In this document: positions 33,777 to 46,739 of the stretch, one piece after another
Layout: every line of letters begins with the position of its first letter
How positions within the stretch are numbered: the stretch's first letter is position 1
From: Andrena cerasifolii
Lineage: Eukaryota > Arthropoda > Insecta > Hymenoptera > Andrenidae
Length of the DNA stretch: 64,000 bases
Direction of reading: 5' to 3'
Assembly (NCBI RefSeq): GCF_050908995.1
Contig: NC_135120.1
Location: 10,987,433-11,051,432 of the forward strand
Translations under genes and position numbers: made by a program
The notes under the pieces: model-generated
Database searches by the model: none
What the model was told of the DNA's origin: nothing
Seen by the model: the letters and a program-made list of their open reading frames with translations, nothing else

Positions 33777-36015
33777 TTCAGGAGCAGCATGGTATCCGAA
33801 TATTAAACCTAATAAACGTATATATGAATTGCATTAATTATTATAATTTTCTGTTCCAATTTTTGGATGTAGCATGCATTGTACGTAATGTACTAAATGA
33901 ACCTGTAAAGCATTTCATCCGAATGATAATTTAATCTTTGTTAATTTTCTCTCAAAATGCCGGTACTCCATTTGTGAATTAATTTAGTGTATTCGTTCCG
34001 TGATAGAATAAGCTTTCCCATTATGTTTTTAGCTTTGCATACTTAATTCCCATGCATAGTTTTTTTATATATGCACGCACATGTGCCCACTATTTTACCC
34101 ATTGTCTATAGGTTTTACATTTCCTTTTATTTATAGTAAAAATAATTCAATGCAAATATTTAGTTACTACTTTTGCATACTATGAGTTATAATTTTTTTA
34201 CACATTCGAGACATAAATGTTATCCCGGATGATACTGTGTGTTCTCCCATTTTTCACTGAAATTGTCGAAATAACAATAATTAATTCAGTAGCCTTTTAT
34301 CTTCTATCAAATGTACCGATTCCATTTCATCGAATTCCTAATTCTTTATCTGCAAATCATGAAAATAAATATCATTTTCCATTCGACGTAAAATTTTAAT
34401 TGGAAAGAACACTCGTCGCTTCGTCGTCGATATGAAAGCACCACATCCAACCGCGACTGTTTTCATTGTACATAAAGACAGAGCTTTCGAGCTTTCCACA
34501 TCGATCGCGTGCCTTTCTGACGTGTCTCTGACACCCCACGCGAACGTGTTTTTACAACGGAAGTGAATTTTCGGGATAATAATATAAGACAGTGGAATGG
34601 AAGGTAATGGACTTCGGGGACCGCTGGTCAACTTAATAACGAAATGCTTTCGTCCAAAAACGAACGTACCTAGCATCCAAAGCAAAAGCTATCTCCTGCA
34701 GTTTCCTTTTTGGGATAGACTGCAACAGATTTTAACAGAAGCTTGTCTCGCTTAACACAAACACCGACCCAGAAACTGCCCCCTTTCCCAACAAATGTTT
34801 CCTTTATCGAAATTGATCTCCACGATTCCCCAGCAACGCAAAACATATTTTTAAAACAAATTCGTCGGAAAATAGTTTCCAGAAAGCAATGCGAGAACGT
34901 GTGCACCTCGCGGAGCTCATAAGCAATTCCACATTTTTGTGTCCTGACCTCCGCGCGATAATGCCTTCGAGCAAAAGCTCCTGTCTGAAAACGAAATATC
35001 ATTACGCGGTAGTTGCAGCGCGATAGTTTAGGAAGATCACAAAGGGGCGTGGAGTGACCCAGCGCGAACTTAAAAAAAAAAATCCCATTACACCGGAGAT
35101 AAGAATTTAAAAAAGATTTTCGCGTCGACTTGCTGCGACTGTAACGTTGCGCGCGCCGTTGCCGCAAAAAGGAACGGAGCGAATAGTTCTCGTCGTAAAG
35201 ATAGAGGCGGAGTACATTTTTACCGCCGCGCGTAAACGTGATTTCAGAAAATGAAGAGCGTCGCTCTGGCCCCCCTTTCACGGTGCATTTAGCTGGGGTG
35301 GACGGAAAAACAACAAAACGGAAGACAGATTTCAGAGCCGAGATCGGGCGGGATAAAAGTTTCCTTCGATTGCAGCGGACGCGGCTGACTTTAAATTACC
35401 GTTAACGCCCGGGGCTCGCGAATAACAGGTGGAGGTAATGAGAAGGAAATTTAATACGAGGAAAGTTTCGCCAAAGAGTGAGTCAAGAACGAATTCTCGT
35501 AACTCATCGATTCGTGACCGGACTGGCAGAGAGAACGATTCGACTCTCTGTAATCTCCCCAAAGTGAACTTTTGACTTTCCTCCGCACGCGAATAGCGTA
35601 TGCAGTAAACGCTGCTGCCTCACGGAAATGATATAATACAAACGTTACGTTTGTTGGAATTATACTATCCCTCTGTTTAACGTAGCATTGCTTTGATTAC
35701 TTAGCGTTTGAGCATTGATGAGGTTCTTCTACGAATCCCTTTTATAGAGGAAGGTAGACAATTTTAAAATTGCAAGAGAAACTTACAATGGTAAGTTTGT
35801 TAAGTTTGAACGGCGATAGTGTGTAGGTTGTAAATTGAAACAATCCGTAAGAAGATAGGTATGTTCATTTTAAGATCTATTAGTCGTTGACATAAGTGCT
35901 AAACTCTAGATGATATCAATCATGCTACAGCTTGCATAGACATAGAAATTATTAGGTAGTTACAATTCTTTTCTTTCATCCAGTGCCTTCTATCAACCCC
36001 TATTTGTATCAGCAC
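33777..36015. other. Non-coding stretch
   Basis: It holds the longest open frame in the window (- strand 34670-35281, 203 codons) in a CpG-richer patch. The frame has no recognisable domain and an erratic composition, so it is not called as a gene. The palindrome CAAACGTTACGTTTG at 35640-35654 is minor. Confidence 0.4.
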
Positions 36016-36635
36016 TTAACCCTCATCCGTTTCTCATTTCATGAACTAAATTTTTACCGGTAATTCGATGAATTATGTATAGCAATGTAGCGCATATATG
36101 CGTTCATTAACTCCGTTGTTATCACTGAAAAAAAACTTCATTTATTAATACAGACGAAAACCGAGGTATCTCATTTTGTGTTATATCATTTTATATTTTA
36201 TGTTCAGAACAGTTTTATTTGCATATACTTTTTATAATGCGATTAGAGTTGAACATTTTTTTCGTAATGTTTACTCTTATATTTTCAATACCTTAAGAAA
36301 TTACTGGTGAACCGGTTTTAATTGAAAATTTAACCGAATTACCGGTATTTTTAATTTGCAATCCCTAAACCTGTCCCTCAGTGTCGAACTGACACAGTGG
36401 TTGAAGATCGATGAAATGACAAGGTAAACAGTTATTTTTCGATTTGTTTTTTATTCAAATTGATGAGTTAACATTTACATCTTAGAGTTTTCACAACTTT
36501 CGCATGAAATAAAATGATGCGCAGGACATACTGCTTGTTCACAAGAATCACAAATAACAGAGCAGTATAATATATAACTTATTACGGGAAAACTGTGTCA
36601 AATTGACATTGACACGAGGGACGGATGGGGGTTAA
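36016..36635 (-). mobile_element. Internally deleted piggyBac element
   Basis: The element (36020-36631, 612 bp) is flanked by TTAA on both sides (36016-36019 and 36632-36635), the exact target site used by piggyBac transposases. The ends are CCCTCATCCGTTTCTC and, reading inward from the right, CCCCCATCCGTCCCTC, a 16-bp inverted repeat with three mismatches. Subterminal GTGTC...GACAC motifs occur at about 36381-36396 and 36596-36614. Only the C-terminal end of a transposase remains, on the - strand (see 36475-36564), so most of the coding region has been deleted. It would need transposase from elsewhere to move. Confidence 0.9.
36475..36564 (-). pseudogene. piggyBac transposase C-terminal cysteine-rich domain remnant
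   Basis: The last 29 codons of a - strand frame, ending in TAA at 36475-36477, contain cysteines and histidines in the order CSVICDSC, VCPAHH and CESC. PiggyBac transposases end in a RING/PHD-like cysteine-rich zinc domain of this kind, which binds terminal repeat DNA. An in-frame TGA about 36 bases upstream and the loss of the catalytic core show it is a fragment. Its position next to the left TIR, on the strand that ends there, agrees with a genuine piggyBac 3' end. Confidence 0.8.
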
Positions 36636-39600
36636 GCTCCACTCTCCATAATGCGAGATAATCAAGCTCCCTTCCACAAAGGAAGGATTCTCTACTGAAA
36701 TAAATTTCGACACCCATACCTACAATTATTCACCCCAACAAAGGTCTCCAGATTGTTTCACAGAGACGCTTAAAATCTCGATCCAGTCCTTCCCAAAAAT
36801 GGCGAGAAATCACCGATTCGATGTACGACCTCGTTCGACTTCGGTTCTGAATTATACTCCATATTCCAGCTGCACGTCGATGCATCGTCCCAACATATCG
36901 ATGCATTTCACGGAGTGTCCTGTTGCATCTGACATTATTAGTGCTAGGGCAGAGTGCCCTCTGTTCGATAAAACGTGTACGTGCGGCGTACATGAGATCG
37001 GATTAACGATCGTGGCGTGCAGCTCGCGCGATGGACTTCTGTTCGACAATGATAGCCGGATTCAACCGGCACAATGAGAGTTCAGAGACGGGAGAGACTG
37101 AATCGCAAATAATAGTCGCCAGCCCCACACGCCGTGCACTCGTACGTCCAACACTTGTTGCTGAGAATTCCGGTTGAATCGTTCCTAAAAATTACTGGCG
37201 CTTCGCTTTCGCCGCTGGCTGATTGAAAAAGGTTCGTTGGAAATCCTACTTCTGACTTGGGCTATGAAACAGGGCGCAGTTGGTACACTGTTTGCCCCGC
37301 TCGGAAAGCGGCCAGTGTAAAATTGCGTGTTTGAACGTTTTCGAAACTTTAGGAGCGTGATTGTTAAGTTCATTGTAAAAGATATGTATGAATTAAAATT
37401 AGGTATGTTCCCCAAAATTGTCCACGTTTGTGATGGCCACAACAGGACTAACTACAAGGACCTCCAAAAATAAAAGTATTGAATGGAGCTTTTCCGTTTG
37501 AGGAAAATTACAAACTTCCATATTTTCATAGCTAAAAGGCTCGAAAGGATCTTCTGTCTTGTGTTAAGACGCAGGATAAAAAATATCCTGAATATATAGG
37601 CTTTTCGAAATTGAAAGCATTTTATGTTACGTCAAGTGCTCGCTCAAATTGTCCGCGAATTCTCGAGGGGATCTGAAACGTCCTCATAAAGTTTATAGTG
37701 TCTTCCAGGGATCGAAAGTGAGAGCGATATTAGCAATTGATCCAAGAGTTTCTTTATTTTCAAAGTGCTACTTTTATTCAATCTTATCATGAATTATGTA
37801 TACTTCAACATTATACATGTAGGTACTTTATATACGAAATATTACAATCCCATGACAAACAACTTGTGTCAAGTCCGAAGATGTCATAAATCTTTCAACC
37901 AATTATAACCGTTGCATTGTCCTCGTAACTTTCCACCGCCCCTGAATGGCGAAGAAGAAACATAGACAAAGTCCAAACAGTGACTGCAGGAAACAGCAAA
38001 CAAACTTCAGAATTACGAGATAGAATCCTCTCGCTATCCCCTTTAAATTGGCTTGAATCCTTTCTTCAAAAGGATGTCACATCCAGCGGTTCACGGTTTT
38101 GTAGATACATCCTGACCATTTTCGCTGCTCTTTGTGGTAGCCCACGCTTCGTCCAGCGAAAACTATCGGAAGGGGATGGACTTCGCGAGGGAAGTGTCAA
38201 TTAACGGCTGGCTGGGTCTCGCGATACGTCCAGCCCTGTCGCGAGTGGAACCGTCGGAAGCAAGTGTTTGCGATTCACCCTTTAAAAAACCTCGTGTCTT
38301 ACGAGATTTTCGAGAGCTTTCGGCTGGGTCCGCTCCCCAGCGAGCTGCTCTTTGAAACGCAACACCAGCCCGGGCTCTCTCGAATTACTTTCACGCTGAA
38401 ATTACTTGGTCCGCGCCCCGGGCTATTCGTTTAACTGCGAAACGTTTTAGAAAAGCCACCTGCCGCGTCGACGAGTCGCCTTTTCCGCTTCGCCACGATA
38501 CGCCTGAATCCGTTGCCAGCAATTCCGAGACTAATTTCCGGCCGAATCGTTTGTTATAATATACGGGGCGGCAGTATTAAGGCAATTTGCGGGCTTTCAA
38601 TGACTCGAGTCAACTACCTGGGACGATTAAACGGATCGTCATCGCTGTGCATCTGCGTTTGGAAGATACGTTGTTTAGGGGTTGCGTGTGGGGTATGTAT
38701 GTACAGGCTGGAGATGTAGATGCATGAGTAAATTATGAAGGTATTGGAGCATCTTTTTCCTACATCGCAGCCCATTACATTAACACTCTTCCAACTTTCA
38801 TTCGCGAATTAAAATCTGACTCGTCATTTAAACGACATACACGATTACACTATTCTTAAGATAATTTATTCGTTCTTTCCGTCTTGCCTTAATCCATGTA
38901 CTTTCACTTTTTACTTTACTTTACTTTTTGTGTTATTCTCACGTTCAGCGTTAAGTCTTAATTTTTAATATTTATTATGTTCGTTTGTTGTTGTCTCTAT
39001 TTTAGTTTCACGGTTAGACTTCCCAACAGTGTTACCACTGCAGCCTCGTCTTTAGCTGTACATACTCAGGTTTCTTCTTTTTTGAGTAATAAAGACGATT
39101 AATAACAATAATAATATCTGGTTCCTCAGTTAGGAAAACAAGTAATCGGATAGTTTGCAGTTATTGAATAGAGGTTGGGACGCGAAGAAATTAATCAGCT
39201 TTTCTTTATAAGAATATTATGTAGAAGGCAATTGAATTATTGCACGAATTCAGGACAATAGAAGAAACGAAGATTCTTATTACATTAATTTAGTTTAGGG
39301 CAATTCACTTTTTTATGCGTCAGAAATTTAACGAAGCTACAGGGGATTAATTCAGTGACCTGGGCATTGTTATTAATTATTATTAGTGAAGAGATCGATT
39401 GGAATAGACGTGGAATAGCCTGCATCGCGGTGAACAGAAAGTATTTCACAGCATATAAATCAAACGAAGCCAATATAATCGTATCCTTATGCTCGGTCGG
39501 GTTGCCTGGAAAAATTCTGTAGTGACCGGAATAAATTTTCACGTTAACATCGAAAATATTCCCGTGATTGAGCACAGTTTAACTGTCCGTACTGTTAGGA

Positions 39601-41040
39601 GCAATTTGAATACATCATATTTCTACGAGCCGAAGAACTGTCACAAATGAAAGATATTAAGTATTCAGATTGTCGGGGGTAAAAATAACGAGATGGCACT
39701 CCTGCTGACGAATTGTTCCCATGAATGGGCTTCCTGGTTTGATGTTACTGTTGAAAACTTGGGTACTTAATACTGCTAGAAATTCTGTTTTAACCATAAC
39801 TTTTACGTCCAAACCTTTTATGTCAGAAGTTCTTTAAAATCTTAAACGAATATGCAGTTTTCATTTGTAAATACAAAGTACATCGCATGAAGTTACAAAT
39901 TTTTATAATTCTTTAGTCATTCAATGTTAAATTCGTTCCATCTTTCAAATATCAGAAACAATTTTGTGAATCCAATAGTTGTCGAATTTTTTCCATTCTA
40001 ATACTCAGATTGAAACTACGCACATAATGTGGAACATAATCGCGAACAAATTTCTGGTTTCTTAGAACTAAATAAAACAGTAAAATGAATTGAACTATGG
40101 CCTTTTCATCTGCAAACTCCATTCGCTTGATCAAAATCTTCCATTGAAGCCTGGTCAAATACAGCGAAAAAGTCATTTTGATTTTCAAAGCGATCGCACT
40201 CCCCCGGGCTAGAAGAAAACCGTGTTAATCACAAACGTCAAACCGTAAATCCGCTCTAGAGCCCCGAAGGAAACGGGCGCAAGCAAATACAGCCTCTCGG
40301 AAGCAGCAGCGGTTGATTAGCGATACGATTCCATTAAGAAGCTGCCCACCTTCCGTGTTCCCCAGGATTAATGCTAAAATATTCTGCGCAGACGGTTCAT
40401 TCATCGTCTGCGCCTGGCGGCGATCGCTTAACCACCGACAAACTTCGTGGACGAAATTTCACGGTGCAAGAATTGGGCCTCAAGCGATCCTCGGTGAAAA
40501 ATTTCCCGCATATGCCAGCCAACGTTCCTATTAAAGGGACGAATAAATGTTTCGCGACACTGGGTGGACCCGCGACGAAAGCATTTGAATCTGTGTTATC
40601 CACGTTGTTTAACGTCGCTTTGCATCCTAAAAACTGGCCACTGCGCTTCCAACTAGGAAACCACACGAATTTTCGGCGTGCTCGTAACATTTTTCTTCGT
40701 TTCGTTGAACTTTCGGTATACGATGGCCACTGTGCATACTGTGGTCACGAGAAGAATGAGCTTTGTGGCGACTTTTTTTTCACCTCTCGACGAGGATACG
40801 TCTGGCAGAAAGTGAAATTCTCATGGAAATGATTGCATTCTTTCTCCAGGGTTTCACGTAGAAACCTTGCACCCGTTCGAATGCATTTTGCATGTTTCAG
40901 TTTTGATTTGTACGTACAATTACTTTTCTTAATAATTGTATGTAAGGCATTCGGACTATTCCTGGTGAACTATTTACGTTATTCGTTACACATTACCACT
41001 ATTTCAAGGAAATAAAACTTAATACTACTAATAGAAACGT
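36636..41040. other. Non-coding stretch
   Basis: No gene recognised. The - strand frame 36730-36993 (87 codons, ending FKRLCETIWRPLLG) and the + strand frame 40371-40832 (153 codons) read moderately well but have no recognised domain. 38915-38935 is a short (TTTAC)n run. Confidence 0.35.
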
Positions 41041-41522
41041 AATGTATATAAAGAACATTAAACTACAAAAATGTAGGAGGACGGTTAATGATTTGTTGAT
41101 TTGCCTTTTTTTATTTAAGATCATTAATGGATTGGTATGCAGCTCACCTGTTATCAGTCAAATCAATCTTAATGCTCAGGAACGGGCTATCAAGCATACT
41201 TTGCTATTTAGACCTCTAGACTACATCTCCAGATTTGTCATCACTGATCCCATCAACAGGATCTGTAATCTGGCTAATTTGTTCTGCAAAGATGTTGATT
41301 TTTTTACCGATCTCCTTCTACTTTTAAGACAAGCATCTACAGAGCGGTATTTATCCATGATAGGTCTTGTTAGCCATATATTCTGTTTGATTGTTCATGT
41401 TTATTGTACTCTGTTGTGTTTTTAGTAGTAAAGTGTGTCTCTACGATGATCGATTTATTCTTATTTTTTTATCAAGTGGGTTTTACCCGTACAAGTGAAA
41501 TAAATAAATAAATAAAATGTAT
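41041..41522 (+). mobile_element. 5'-truncated CR1/Jockey-type LINE, 3' end
   Basis: The insert (41048-41515) contains the C-terminal end of a non-LTR retrotransposon polyprotein, a short 3' UTR and an (AAAT)n-type tail (about 41497-41515). AATGTAT at 41041-41047 is repeated at 41516-41522, a 7-bp target-site duplication. Extreme 5' truncation is the usual product of aborted target-primed reverse transcription. No endonuclease and no reverse-transcriptase catalytic motif remain. The insert looks comparatively young because the frame is open and the duplication exact. Confidence 0.85.
41048..41425 (+). pseudogene. LINE reverse transcriptase C-terminal fragment
   Basis: An open frame of about 125 codons ends in TAG at 41423-41425. 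It reads RRTVNDLLICLFLFKIINGL, then LLFRPLDYISR, then DPINRICNLANLFCKDVDFF. This order (R-x-x-x-D-L-x-F-L-x-K-x-I-N-G, a middle L-F-R-P, then P-I-N-R-I-C-x-L-x-N and D-x-F) is the conserved region after the reverse transcriptase thumb in CR1/Jockey-like LINEs, seen in thousands of arthropod copies. The catalytic FADD region is missing, so it cannot function. Confidence 0.82.
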
Positions 41523-44500
41523 TCATCATCTACTCTGATACTCAACTTACCATAATAGATCTTCCTTCACAATTTTCTGAGTGTGTGTAGACGTATTTTT
41601 TGTACGAAAATTGTGAATAAGGTCATACCAATCTATGCATCGATACAAAAAGAGATAGTAACTTTCGCAACTAGTTATTCTTCCGAATTTATATGAACAA
41701 TCTTGTGACCTACTGTATGCACCAGCCATCGCGTGTACGGTGTAACGCATGCAGTTCCCGTATCGAAAAAAAATTCGAAAAAAAAAGACCGTGGGCCGCC
41801 ACTAATTTGCGGACGGAATTACAGATCAGTGGGGTACAGTGGAAAACACGTACGTGCCGGTGTTTAAACCACCCAATCGATAGGCGTCGAATGGAATTAT
41901 AAAGTTAACGTAGCTACGCGTTCTGCTCGCTCGTAAATTTCCATCCGGTGAGCCGGGAATTTGGAAATCTCTGCGCTGCGAACCGACACGGAAGCTGGAC
42001 AGAGTGCAGCTACTTGTCAATTTAAACGTGGCTGGAGTTTCTGATGTGCACGCCGTTTGCCCCGCCCGGGGATTGCGGGCTACCGACTTCGCCGTTTCAA
42101 GAAGTTAAGACGAAAGTTCCGAGCACGACTTCTGCCGCCTGCCACCCTGCTTCTTTTCAGGGATAAATTTGTGTACGGGCTAATTCGCCTCTGACCCTGC
42201 TGGATAAAGCATTCGAAAACTTCGGAAGTGCATAGTTCAGCCTTTGTCGCCCTCTCCGATAAACTGCACTAAGTGGATGCAATTTAAATTTCGCGTGTGA
42301 CGTAGGCTTACTGATATTTCTAAAACTAAGCCAGATATGAAATATTGTGTTCTCGTTTGGGAAGTACCATATGCTTGGTTTGACCATTGTTTAGGTGGCA
42401 GGGATTAGGTGATAGCAGTGTCATCTTGACTTTTTTAAATGCTGATATATGATCGTGAACATGTGTGTTTACTGGTCACTTTCTGATGAGTAAAATGGGG
42501 ATGTAATGGCAAGATAGTGTGTGAAAAGCAGATGTTTTTGATTGCTACGAAAAGGAAGCAAAGAATTTTTAAATAATGCATTTGCAATGTTATGTGTAAT
42601 ATTCAAATAATTTACTTACTGGTGGTGTATTTGTAATTCGATTTGAAGTAGAACGTTAAGCGCGTACAGAGTGTGAATTATTGACCTGTGTCTGACTGCA
42701 TATAGACCGTCACTACTTGCCCGCCTTATTTGAGAAGCAACCAGTTCGCGAAGAGATATTCTGGGTCTTTGCACACCATTTTTTGATTTTTTATAGCCAT
42801 TTCACTTGCCACAGAATGGGCTACGAACCCAGCCATTCAAAAATAAATGTTGCCATTTAAAAAAAGAAGATAACATTGATTAACTGTGTATTTCCATCCG
42901 AAAACAATATAAGTTGATTATACGATGTTGACTTCAAAATGAAACAATCGTAAATGATAAAACAATGGAGATATTAATCCGGAACACAAAATATGCTATA
43001 AATTCTGAAAATTCGATATTTCATTTTATTTGATTAAGCATAAAGAAGCACGTTACTCGTTTCGCGAGTAATTCAATCCCCGCCAAAGTGAACATTAATG
43101 TAGGAAAATTCATGTTAAGCACTCCGAAACTATAATTTAATAAGGGGCTTCCGTAACATCACACGTACGCCGAAATTCTGAAGTTCTAATTCCCTACGCC
43201 CTAACAGAATTAAGTGTGTCTATACATGCACAGAGGAGACAGATTTATTGAGATAGTGCCTATATTCAGTTTTCGAGATCGTGTAGTAGTATGTTCTTTA
43301 AATATCTATTTTTCTACGATTCAATGGATAATATAACGTGGACCTTGACAGAGTAGATACCTTTCGATTTAAAATGGTATTAATCTTATCAGCTAATGAT
43401 ACTTCAATCAATTATGCTTTAGCTTATTATCGTATTCATGGATTTCGACAGACAGCTACACTTAGTTTCCAAAATTAATATGCTATTCCCGCAGATCTAT
43501 GCATAATCCAAAATACCAGCGCCCAAAGTGGAACATTTTCCATGATGAATGCATTTCAATACTGTGATTTGCGATGTGTTTGTGTTTTGTCGTTAAACAT
43601 GGAATGAAACATTTGACTTGCTTTACAAAATCACAGAATTTCTTGTCGATAGAATCTATGGAATCGTGTACTCAATTTGACAATCTTAAATTATTCATAG
43701 TACCTCATTCCATTACAGTTTTTTCACATTTTCAGAATTTAGATTGAAAGACTTCGAAATTATTAATCTTTCACGTTATCTTCCCTTTTTTTTTTTACAA
43801 ATTTTACCTAGTTAAAATAGATAATATTTCACACTTTCCGGCATTAACTACCTGTTATTATAAATTTTGGTTAACAAAATCCACGAGCTGGACTTGTGCT
43901 TTCAATAAAAAGTTAGTATTACATTACACAACTGTACCACCGAGGTTAATTTATACGGTAATATAATACCAGGCTCAATAGAATCGAACGTAATTAAATT
44001 TATGGCCATGCCTGGAACAAACGAAATATACGATGTAAGTAATTTATAACAAAGTGATAGTTCGTTGGCGCAGGCATTTGCACAGCTTTCAAATTGAAAT
44101 TGCATGCCATTCGCGGCCTTGCGTCGGCGTTGCATTATCATTCCTCAAGTTATTTTATTGAATCATTCGTACAGAAAATTAAATGAAATATCCAGCAAGC
44201 ATTTAGCTACGTATAACCGAATCTAACGTTCCTATTTCTGCACGCCATTTCGATTGCATTTTTGATACCGAAAAGTTTCGGAGTGGGCCGGATATTATTT
44301 TTACACCCAAGGTAACATGTGAAAAACAATAAGAAGATGTCTGAAGCTTCCTATTTTATTTATTGAACGAACAGCATACGCCTTATCGATCTCACGTACC
44401 TACCTTCGTGTATCCTTCGACCGAACAAGCGACTTATCTGCGAACAGTAATTTTCCATCGTTTACAGCGCTTCCCCGTACCCGCGTATTCGTGTGCACAA

Positions 44501-46657
44501 CGATAGTTATTTACATGCATCTAAAACGCGCCAAACCCGGCTAAATTGCTACATCGATGTTCTTGCAGGGAACATCTAAATCTAATTTAATTTCGGAATA
44601 CGCTACAGCTCACGTGAACGGATTTCGCTTAATATTCTCCCTCATCGAAGGGGAGGAATTTATTAATAAACTTAATTTCAACGAAAATTTTAGGGATCGT
44701 ACGATTAAAAGCTTTCCTCGATTATTCTTCGTTTTATATGTCATCCTTCTATCATTTTCTGGTATTGTTAATTTTAGACATATTTACTACTTTTTACTGG
44801 GACGAGATTTAAACAAAAAATGGAACTTAAAGGATGTAGAATAATAATTAAATTGTAAACGCAAATTAGGAAATTAATTCTTTTAGAATTAGAGAAAATT
44901 CTCGATTATGATACTCTATTTTTTTCTGTTTATTTCATAAGTGCCAAAATAAATGGTTATTTTGCAAATGATTAGGAATTGCTGCAGATTTTGTAAAAAG
45001 GCATAAGATGACATTTCGAAGCAGCTGAATTTTTTTTCAGAGCACAGTTATAAATGAAACTTTTAGTGTAGTAAGCCTACATCAATCTTGAAATGCGTGT
45101 GCACGTTTCGACGATGTATTTCGAACATTTGTAACGCCTAAATTCATTTTGTATTGTCCCTTCGGCCATATGATACATCGGACCTCCCTCGAGCATCGTC
45201 CATTCGGAAAATGGACGTTCCTGAATACAGTATCTGCATTTGGAATAATTCGCGGCGAATTCCAAGGAACAATCCGTGTTTAACCAAAGTTACATGAACA
45301 CATTCTCGATAGAGGTAACGCGGGTGCAGTAATAAATCTACCAATCACCGTGTAAATCCAATATTCAACCATTTACTTTAAATCCTTATAGTTTGCTCAC
45401 AATCAGTAGCACCACAGAATTTCGCAAATGTGGAATGCATAACCAAAACGTTACAAAATATATAAAATTGTAAAATATTTTAATATTCTTGCATGGACTT
45501 AGTTTTTTATCGATTAATTTTATATGTATACTATCGCTCTTAGATATTTGCTCACTTATAATACAAGTAGTATTTACCAATATAAGGTGCCAGTGAAAAT
45601 CAACTTGATAGTCAAAATATCTTCAATATCAAAGTAGTAAATATCTTCTGTTTATTTAAAATCATAATACACTTTTGAAAATCGAAAAGAACATATATGA
45701 CCATCTTTAGCAATAAACCTGCAGAAGTTTCCAAGGTTTTGCTTCCAGGAATTATCTAAATAATCTGAAACATTGAATTTTTATGATGTTTACATCCAAC
45801 GTCATACGAGGATGACCAAAATAATATTACCGATGATATTAATTAATTTATACTTATTTTAATTTAATCCACCGTTTACCTCATCGAACTTCATTCGCAG
45901 ACTCAGTGGAACTGGAACGTAATCAAAAATATATTTAGAATAATTCAAAAGCATCTAAGAATGTTCGATTCAGTATTATATTAATGCACTATTAAACAAA
46001 CACGTTACGTCTGTGGGATTTAGTCAGACTAAATAGTACCCTCGAGCTGCTTGAAACACGAGGAACAGGATTATTCATTTTGCATGTCCTCGTTAAACAG
46101 TTTAAACTACCGTCACAATGGAGTTTCCCTGTGAATTCCCGACACGTGTCTGGCATATGCGTGTGCGAAACGCAAATTGCTGATCTATGCGAGATTGAGA
46201 TGTCGAGAAACTCAATATTGTGTCACCTTTAAAACACAAATTTCCTTCATCGAGCAATGTCGATTGTTATTCATTAATCCTTCACATTATAGGAGAATTG
46301 AAATAGGTTTAACATAGATTTCGTAGGAATTTCCTTGCTTCATATAATATTTCTCGCATTAATTTATTGATGAGGTCATGCAAGATTTAAAAAATCAATT
46401 TCACATAAATCCGACGTTTTTGAGATCCAACTCAATCCACAAATTTCTATTGGGTTCTAATTATACCTACAGATATTCGTTTAATCGATGGAATTCGTCA
46501 TTTCTTGGCAGTTAATGCTATGTGGGTCATGGGTACTCCAAAAATCGGCCAGTTTTTGCACACGAAATTGAAGTATGATGTAGTCCACGTGAAATTAGGG
46601 GGTAGATTAACTCAACATTTTATTAATATAATTTGAATTTCGACCGTAAAAATTGTT
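41523..46657. other. Non-coding stretch
   Basis: No gene recognised. The + strand frame 44557-44844 (95 codons, with a hydrophobic segment) has no family resemblance. GC rises mildly at 41740-42140. Confidence 0.4.
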
Positions 46658-46724
46658 CTAATTAGAAGAGTTGACTAGACCGTATAGACCGAACCAGTGC
46701 GCCGAAATCATCTCTTCTAATTAG
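46658..46724. repeat. 13-bp perfect inverted repeat
   Basis: CTAATTAGAAGAG at 46658-46670 is exactly complemented by 46712-46724, with a 41-base loop. A direct repeat CAACATTTTATT flanks the pair (about 46612 and 46728), suggesting a small decayed element. Confidence 0.55.
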
Positions 46725-46739
46725 ATCAACATTTTATTG

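Noticed and set aside
34670..35281. Longest open frame in the window, 203 codons, - strand
   Set aside because: No recognisable domain, odd composition rich in R, F, C and K, no splice or start support. Long frames are expected in CpG-rich patches.
40371..40832. 153-codon + strand frame with CAYCGHEKNELCG
   Set aside because: The Cys/His spacing superficially recalls a zinc finger but does not fit a known type, and the rest is not protein-like.
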